This document shows positions 59,403 through 64,000 of a stretch of DNA of 64,000 bases, piece after piece. Each line of letters begins with the position of its first letter. Position 1 is the stretch's first letter. The notes beneath the pieces were generated by a model. That model searched no databases. It was not told the origin of the DNA and saw only the letters and a program-made list of their open reading frames with translations. This DNA comes from Paenibacillus mucilaginosus 3016 (GTDB taxonomy: Bacteria; Bacillota; Bacilli; Paenibacillales; NBRC-103111): the NCBI RefSeq assembly GCF_000250655.1, contig NC_016935.1, forward strand, positions 5,536,001-5,600,000. Reading direction: 5' to 3'. Both the position numbers and the translations under genes were made by a program.

Positions 59403-60767
59403 TTACTTCTTGTTCGCCTGAATGATCTTATTCGCCTCGTCGACAAGCCACTTCTGCGTCTCTTCCACCGGCTGGTTGTCGAGGATGAACTTCGAGAAGC
59501 CGTCGGTCAGCAGCTTGTCGAGATCCTTTTCGTAAGGCACGGCGATCTTCGAAGGCGGCAGCGCCTTGATCTTCTCGTTGAAGAGCGTGCCGTTCAGCGA
59601 TTCGACGTCGTAGAGCTCCTTGTTCGTTCCGATCAGGCGGTCGACGAGCGGCTTGATATCGCCCTTCTTCCAGCCCGGCAGCTCCGTACGCGCCTCGGAC
59701 ATGTTCGTCGAGAGGAAGCGGGCGAAGAGGAACGCTTCGTCCTTATGCTTCGATGCGGCGCCGAGCGACAGGAACTGGCCGCCCATGTAGACATCCGTGC
59801 CCGCGTCCTTGGAAGGCAGCGGTACGGGGGCGAAGGCGGTTTTGAACTTGTGGGGGAACTTGGCCGTATCGCCGACCTCGCTGATCATCCAGTTGCCCGC
59901 GAGGATCATCGCCGCTTTTTCGTTGAAGAATTCCGCACGGTAGTTCAGCTTCGCCCCGATAACATCCGCATAGGACTTCGCCGACTTGTCGTCCTTCTCC
60001 ATCGCTCTTCTCAGATTGAAAAAGTCGCGGAAGCTCGGATCGCCGAAGTTCGTGCCTCCCTCCTCGGTCAGGAACGGATGCTGCCGGTATACCTGGGCGG
60101 TCGGGTTCATGTACAGCGTCCAGTTGTGGAAGTAAGCGCCGTACCGCTTGGACGGCCCTTCACCCTTGTTCAGCTTCTTCGCATAGTCGCGGAAGTCGTC
60201 CCACGTCCAGCCGAGCTTCGGCACCGGCAGGCCGGCCTCATCGAGCGCATCCTTGTTCAGGAGCACGAAGTTCAGCGTCGTGTTGTTCTGGATGCCGTAA
60301 TACTTGTCCTTGTACCTCGGATTCACGTAATACTCGTCCGCCGGGTTCACCTTCTCCTTGGCATAGAGCTCGTCCAGCGGGGCCAGCACGCCCTGCTCGG
60401 CTCGGGAGTACAGGTGCCGCAGGTTCGGCAGAAGCACGACGTCGACCTGCTCGCCGGAGGAGAGAAGCACGTCGAGCTTCTTCATCGTCTCCTCGGAGTT
60501 GCCCGGCACAAGGGACACGGGCTCGACCTTGATATTCGGATGCTTGGCCTCGAACTGGTCGATCATCTTCTTGGTGACTCCCGCGCTCACCTCGTTGTCC
60601 CAGTTGTAATATTTGACCGTGACGTTCCCGGATGCCCCTTGGGAGGCTCCCTCGCCGGAGGCCGCCCCCTGTTCCTTGGCGCCCCCGCCGCAGCCGGCCA
60701 GCAGCACGCCGATGGCCGCCGTACCGGCGATCAGCTTCACATATCCCTTGTTCTTTGTTCTGCGCAT
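59403..60767 (-). CDS. ABC transporter sugar-binding lipoprotein (family 1)
   Basis: 454 residues. Lipoprotein signal MRRTKNKGYVKLIAGTAAIG with LLAGC (cysteine near 26), then a short Gly/Ser linker and a family 1 solute-binding fold (VTVKYYNWDNEV, MIDQFEAKHPNIKVEPVSL, GIQNNTTLNFVLLNKDALDEAG, FNEKAAMILAGNWMISEVGD, DVYMGGQFLSLGAASKHKDEAFLFARFL). It captures oligosaccharides outside the membrane for the two permeases encoded upstream. No ATPase is in the locus; a shared MsmK-type ATPase is expected. It has its own half-site promoter at 60836-60899. Confidence 0.93.
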   Translation of the reverse strand: MRRTKNKGYVKLIAGTAAIGVLLAGCGGGAKEQGAASGEGASQGASGNVTVKYYNWDNEVSAGVTKKMIDQFEAKHPNIKVEPVSLVPGNSEETMKKLDVLLSSGEQVDVVLLPNLRHLYSRAEQGVLAPLDELYAKEKVNPADEYYVNPRYKDKYYGIQNNTTLNFVLLNKDALDEAGLPVPKLGWTWDDFRDYAKKLNKGEGPSKRYGAYFHNWTLYMNPTAQVYRQHPFLTEEGGTNFGDPSFRDFFNLRRAMEKDDKSAKSYADVIGAKLNYRAEFFNEKAAMILAGNWMISEVGDTAKFPHKFKTAFAPVPLPSKDAGTDVYMGGQFLSLGAASKHKDEAFLFARFLSTNMSEARTELPGWKKGDIKPLVDRLIGTNKELYDVESLNGTLFNEKIKALPPSKIAVPYEKDLDKLLTDGFSKFILDNQPVEETQKWLVDEANKIIQANKK

Positions 60768-60815
60768 ATGCAGTCCCCCTGTCGTTTCTCTCGATTCTAT
60801 TCATGCAGCCTGTTC

Positions 60816-60829
60816 ATGCAGCGCTTACA
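60816..60829. promoter_or_regulatory. possible catabolite-response (cre-like) site
   Basis: Minus strand TGTAAGCGCTGCAT, one mismatch at the conserved positions of TGNAANCGNTNNCW. It lies at the predicted start point of the binding-protein transcript. Confidence 0.3.
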
Positions 60830-60835
60830 TGCCTG

Positions 60836-60899
60836 ATTATACGGGCCGCGCCGCCGGATGGCTGTGCAGTTTTCGGTACAATTCGTGCATTATTTTGAC
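60836..60899 (-). promoter_or_regulatory. binding-protein promoter with two YesN-type half-sites
   Basis: Minus strand: GTCAAAATAATGCAC (60885-60899), then TACCGAAAACTGCAC (60864-60878) at a 21-bp period, 22 bases, then TATAAT (60836-60841). The second half-site is the weakest of the set, and the -10 is the best. Confidence 0.75.
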
Positions 60900-60950
60900 T
60901 TCCATAGATTCCCAGTCACTCCACTCTTACAGCCCTGCAGGCTCCGCTCT

Positions 60951-61787
60951 TCAGCCCTTCACGCCGCCAAGCGAGATCCCCTTGATGACCTGCTTCTGCA
61001 GGATGATAAAGATGAGCAGCAGCGGAATGATCGCCGAGAGGGAAGCCATCATGAGGACGGCGAAGTTGTCGGCATAGTCGTCCTTGAACAGCTGCATGCC
61101 GAGCGTAATCGGGAACAGCTCCTTGTCGAGCAGGAAAATGAGCGGGTGCTGGTAATCGTTCCAGGTCCAGATGAATTTGATGATGCCGACTGTAGCAAGA
61201 ATCGGCTTGCACAGCGGCAGCATGATACCCCAGTAGATCCGGAAGGGTCCGGCCCCGTCGATCTTGGCCGCCTCGATGAATTCCGGGTGGATGCCGATCA
61301 TGAACTGGCGCATGAGGAACGTGAAGTAGATCGAGAACATCATCGTCACGACCAGCGCCGCATGGGTATTATACAGACCGAGCCACTTGATGAACAGGAA
61401 GCGCGGTACCAGTGTCGCCTGCTCGGGGATGATCATGAAGGAGAGCAGGATGCCGAACGCGAAGTCCCGCCCCTTGAACTGCAGCTTCGTGAAGGCGAAG
61501 GCCGCCATCGACGAGAAGAGGATGGTGATGACCGTGACGATCAGGGCCAGCTTCAGCGAATTGAGATAAAAGAGATAAAACGGGATGTCCGCCATCCAGA
61601 CCGCCTTGAAGTTGCCGGCCGCATTCCAGGCCGTGGGGATCCACTGGATCGGAAACACGAGAACGTCCTTCTCGAATTTCATGGCGGCCGATACCATCCA
61701 CAGTAGGGGCACCAGGAAGACCAGGGAGACGGCTCCCATGAACAGGGTCGTTACGGCTTTGAGCGGGTTGATCGTTTGGGACTGCAT
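60951..61787 (-). CDS. carbohydrate ABC transporter permease (MalG/MsmG type)
   Basis: 278 residues with six membrane helices. FIEAAKIDGAGPFRIYWGIMLPLCKPIL is the EAA loop that contacts the ATPase, and the C-terminus ends KGISLGGVKG as in MalG-type permeases. Second permease subunit, 18 bases behind the first. Its cargo is presumably the oligosaccharides released by the PL8 lyase. Confidence 0.94.
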   Translation of the reverse strand: MQSQTINPLKAVTTLFMGAVSLVFLVPLLWMVSAAMKFEKDVLVFPIQWIPTAWNAAGNFKAVWMADIPFYLFYLNSLKLALIVTVITILFSSMAAFAFTKLQFKGRDFAFGILLSFMIIPEQATLVPRFLFIKWLGLYNTHAALVVTMMFSIYFTFLMRQFMIGIHPEFIEAAKIDGAGPFRIYWGIMLPLCKPILATVGIIKFIWTWNDYQHPLIFLLDKELFPITLGMQLFKDDYADNFAVLMMASLSAIIPLLLIFIILQKQVIKGISLGGVKG

Positions 61788-61805
61788 GGCTTGCTGCCTC
61801 CTCTT

Positions 61806-62747
61806 CTAGTAATGGACACTGCGCTTCTGGATCTGCCAGGAGATGAACGTGATCACTCCGACGATGGCGAACAGCAGCCAGGAGATCGCGGAGGCATAGC
61901 CCATGCGGAAGTTCTGGAAGCCCTCCTCATAGATGCGGTACACGATCACCGTCGAAGCGTTGTTCGGTCCGCCGCCGGTCAGGAAGGCGACCAGGTCGAA
62001 TACCTTGAAGGAGCCCATGAGCAGGGTGATGAACAAAAAGGAGTTCGTCGGGCCGAGCAGCGGCAGCGTGATGCGGCGGAACTGCTGAAGCTTCGACGCG
62101 CCGTCAATCTCGGCCGCCTCGTAGAGCTCGTCCGGAATCCCGGAGAGGCCGGCCAGGTAGATGACGATCTGGTAGCCGATGCCGGCCCAGACCGCAATGA
62201 TCGCGATCGAGATCAGCGAATAGTTCGGATCGGGCAGCCACATCGGCGGCTGCCCGATTCCGATGCTCATCAGGAACTGGTTGATCGGCCCGAGCGAAGG
62301 GTGGTACAGAGCGCTCCATACCGCCCCCACCGCGATGATCGACGAGATGTAAGGGATGAAGAACGCCACCTTGAAGTAGCTCTGCAGATACACCTTCGAG
62401 TGGATGACAACCGAGAGCAGCAGGGCCAGGAACATGCCTAGCGGCACCGTCAGCAGCGTATACACCAGGTTGTTGCGCAGGGCGGCGCCCACCTTCGCGT
62501 CCTGGAACAGTTCCGCGTAGTTGTCCAGGCCGACGAACTTCATCGCGGAGATCCCGCCGACCAGATTCCAGTCGCACAGGCTCAGGTAGAGTGAAAAGAA
62601 AACCGGAAACACATACAGCACCAGGATGCCGAGCAACTCCGGTCCGAGGAACAGCCAGCCGGTCAGGGCCTCCCTGCGCCGGTGGTTCCAGAAGTTCGCG
62701 CCGGCCTTGGGGGAGAATCCCTCCGCAGCCGCTTGTTTCATTGCCAT
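61806..62747 (-). CDS. carbohydrate ABC transporter permease (MalF/MsmF type)
   Basis: 313 residues. A cytoplasmic lead is followed by GWLFLGPELLGILVLYVFPVFFSLYLSLCDW (the P-helix opening of MalF-type permeases), six helices and the EAA loop ELYEAAEIDGASKLQQFRRITLPLLGPT. First gene of the importer operon. AGAGGGGGAAGAT precedes ATG 62747, and the promoter with paired half-sites is 36 bases upstream. Confidence 0.94.
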   Translation of the reverse strand: MAMKQAAAEGFSPKAGANFWNHRRREALTGWLFLGPELLGILVLYVFPVFFSLYLSLCDWNLVGGISAMKFVGLDNYAELFQDAKVGAALRNNLVYTLLTVPLGMFLALLLSVVIHSKVYLQSYFKVAFFIPYISSIIAVGAVWSALYHPSLGPINQFLMSIGIGQPPMWLPDPNYSLISIAIIAVWAGIGYQIVIYLAGLSGIPDELYEAAEIDGASKLQQFRRITLPLLGPTNSFLFITLLMGSFKVFDLVAFLTGGGPNNASTVIVYRIYEEGFQNFRMGYASAISWLLFAIVGVITFISWQIQKRSVHY

Positions 62748-62782
62748 ATCTTCCCCCTCTTCGTGTCGGATTTGATAGCTTA

Positions 62783-62846
62783 ACTATACGGGCCGGCGGG
62801 AGGGAGCGCCGCGTCCGATTCTGACCGGAATGTGCACTATTTTGAC
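62783..62846 (-). promoter_or_regulatory. permease operon promoter with two YesN-type half-sites
   Basis: Minus strand: GTCAAAATAGTGCAC (62832-62846), then GTCAGAATCGGACGC (62811-62825) at a 21-bp period, 22 bases, then TATAGT (62783-62788). Same spacing as at the PL8 and binding-protein genes. Confidence 0.75.
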
Positions 62847-62867
62847 CAGGGGTCCGGTTGAGCGAAT

Positions 62868-62898
62868 CAAAAAAATCCGCGCCCGTGGCGCGGATTCG
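62868..62898 (-). terminator. intrinsic terminator of the small membrane protein gene
   Basis: GAATCCGCGCC / GGCGCGGATT stem with a 3-4 base loop, followed by seven T residues on the minus strand. Confidence 0.85.
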
Positions 62899-62994
62899 AA
62901 TTAGAGACAAGGACGGAGTGGCAGCAGCATGCGGGCGGACCCGAGCGGGCCCGCCCGCGGGAGCGGGGATTCGGAAGGTCCGCTCCCGCCAAGC

Positions 62995-63351
62995 TTACGG
63001 GCGTCCCGGCCAGGAGTCCTCCCAAGGGAGGCCGGCATCCGAATCCCATGCGGACGGCGCCGGTTCCCGTGACCGCTCGGACTCGAGCCAGCGGAGGGCA
63101 GCCAGCAGGACACAGCCCGTATAGACGGAGCAGACGACGATGACGATCGGGGTCATCGGATAATTCTTGGCGGCATAGAGCAGACGGTCGGCCAGATACG
63201 GGTAGTCCTCCCCTTGGGGAGTGAAGACCGTTTGCTCCTTCCAGTCCCCTATATGGACCAGATCGCCGCCCTGCCAGAGGGCCAGAATCAGGTGCATGAA
63301 CAGCGTGATCCCTGCGGCGGCCAGCTGGAGCATGTACCAAACGGGACGCAT
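62995..63351 (-). CDS. small two-helix membrane protein, hypothetical
   Basis: 118 residues. Helix 1 at about 4-26 (VWYMLQLAAAGITLFMHLIL), an external loop of about 40 residues (GDWKEQTVFTPQGEDYPYLADRLLYAA), helix 2 at about 67-87 (MTPIVIVVCSVYTGCVLLAAL) and a polar tail ending in prolines and tryptophans. No family recognised. GGAGGAACC precedes ATG 63351. Confidence 0.7.
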   Translation of the reverse strand: MRPVWYMLQLAAAGITLFMHLILALWQGGDLVHIGDWKEQTVFTPQGEDYPYLADRLLYAAKNYPMTPIVIVVCSVYTGCVLLAALRWLESERSREPAPSAWDSDAGLPWEDSWPGRP

Positions 63352-63443
63352 GGTTCCTCCTTCGTTCCACAGGCGGCATCGCCCTTGAATGATTGGATGT
63401 CATTCTATTATACCAATAATTCCCTGTATTGGGAGGCTCCATC

Positions 63444-63473
63444 ACAAAAAAAGAGCAGCCCGTTCAGGCTGCC
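63444..63473 (-). terminator. intrinsic terminator
   Basis: GGGCAGCC / GGCTGCTC stem with a short loop followed by seven T residues on the minus strand. About 140 bases beyond the TetR stop codon. Confidence 0.75.
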
Positions 63474-63609
63474 CTGCAGTGCAACGAAACGACCGCCTCG
63501 CATGCAGCGGTTTGTGGCCGCTTCGGCCGGCACCTGCTGCGGCTCCGGGTACGAAAGCAGCGCAGCGGTTCGCTCGGCGTCCCGAATCTTAGCCGTTCAC
63601 CAGCCGATT

Positions 63610-64000
63610 TCAATCGGCACGGATTCCTTCATAGACTTGGGTTACCAGCTCCTTGATATAGGTATCGTCAATCCGGTCCCCCGTAACCAACAAGCGGTAG
63701 AATATGGGTCCGTAGACCAGATCCGTACATAGTGCGCGATCGAGATCCTTTTTTAATTCTCCACGCCCAATCCCCCGGTCCAAAATTCCATGAACCTCCT
63801 GCCGGCGGGGCTGGATATAGCGGGTCCGATAAGCCTCCGCCAATGCGGGATCCATCTGTCCTTCCCCAATAATCTCGAGAAAAATGGAACCCTCACGGCT
63901 TAACATAAACCGGGCCATGTTCGTGGCATGCGCCAGCATATCCTGGAGCACCTCTCCCGTATCCGGTACAGGAAGTCTTGCGGTGGCGGCGGACAAAAAG
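63610..64000 (-). CDS. TetR/AcrR-family regulator, C-terminal part (runs off window)
   Basis: 130 residues of the effector-binding domain, open to the window edge. The text FMLSREGSIFLEIIGEGQMD and AYRTRYIQPRRQEVHGILDRGIGRGELKKDLDRALCTDLVYGPIFYRLLVTG is typical of the TetR C-terminal domain found in many Paenibacillus and Streptomyces repressors. The N-terminal HTH is outside the window, and the start codon is not seen. Its target is unknown. Confidence 0.82.
   Translation of the reverse strand, partial: FLSAATARLPVPDTGEVLQDMLAHATNMARFMLSREGSIFLEIIGEGQMDPALAEAYRTRYIQPRRQEVHGILDRGIGRGELKKDLDRALCTDLVYGPIFYRLLVTGDRIDDTYIKELVTQVYEGIRAD

Noticed and set aside
59352-60836. 494-codon plus-strand frame opposite the binding protein
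   Set aside because: Antisense artefact; the binding-protein frame has a lipobox and solute-binding motifs.

Overview
This is a 64 kb stretch of G+C-rich bacterial chromosome. It most likely comes from Paenibacillus or a close relative. The evidence is strong AGGAGG-type ribosome sites, frequent TTG/GTG starts, YesM/YesN-type two-component regulation, stalk-domain secreted proteins, a KdgT-DUF1537-PdxA operon, an AA10 chitin-active oxidase and a large set of exported glycan-degrading enzymes. I see no rRNA, tRNA, CRISPR array, transposase or phage module. No species can be named from the sequence alone.

Layout. Positions 1-13.7k hold mixed housekeeping and hypothetical genes: a partial DUF6492 gene, a VOC protein, a methyltransferase-like protein, an RCC1-like secreted protein, an AI-2E family transporter, a MATE exporter, a broken GNAT acetyltransferase, an alpha/beta hydrolase, a thiamine-diphosphate 2-oxo acid decarboxylase, a YedK/HMCES-type protein and a diguanylate cyclase. 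Positions 13.9-27.3k hold a WGxxGxxG protein, DUF2325, a UvrD/PcrA-like helicase, an amino-acid permease divergent from a MocR regulator, stalk-domain proteins, and DUF4850 and DUF4362 lipoproteins. Positions 27.3-32.7k hold an acid-sugar operon (kdgT, DUF1537 kinase, pdxA-like) behind a PrpR-type regulator whose AAA+ ATPase is degenerate. Positions 32.9-37.4k hold a CBO0543 membrane protein, the AA10 LPMO and two exported proteins. Positions 37.6-43.7k hold a GH5-GH30 operon behind a LacI-family regulator. Positions 43.8-50.5k hold a TerB-like protein, a P450, a broken DinB gene, HemY, a secreted protein and a VanZ-RDD protein. Positions 50.6-62.7k form one polysaccharide-use locus, all on the minus strand: two ABC permeases, a binding protein, a YesM/YesN two-component system, a PL8 lyase and a GH35 beta-galactosidase. 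The window closes with a small membrane protein and a truncated TetR gene.

How the genes work together. In the PL8 locus I found the same regulatory layout at three promoters (both permeases, binding protein, lyase). Each has two 15-bp half-sites exactly 21 bp apart, exactly 22 bp upstream of a TATAAT-like -10, with no good -35 box. This looks like a class-II activator site, and the AraC-type response regulator in the middle of the locus is the obvious candidate. In the GH5-GH30 operon, a near-consensus promoter overlaps the lacI stop codon. It is followed by a TGAAA-N4-TTTCA operator, an intrinsic terminator and a 42-bp perfect palindrome made of two back-to-back operators. A further copy lies in front of lacI.

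Other points of interest are an AT-rich dispersed repeat present three times, a nested hairpin with a 37-bp direct repeat upstream of the DUF2325 gene, two clearly disabled genes, and in-frame tandem repeats confined to the signal or anchor regions of three exported proteins. All functional statements rest on reading motifs by eye; no database search was possible.
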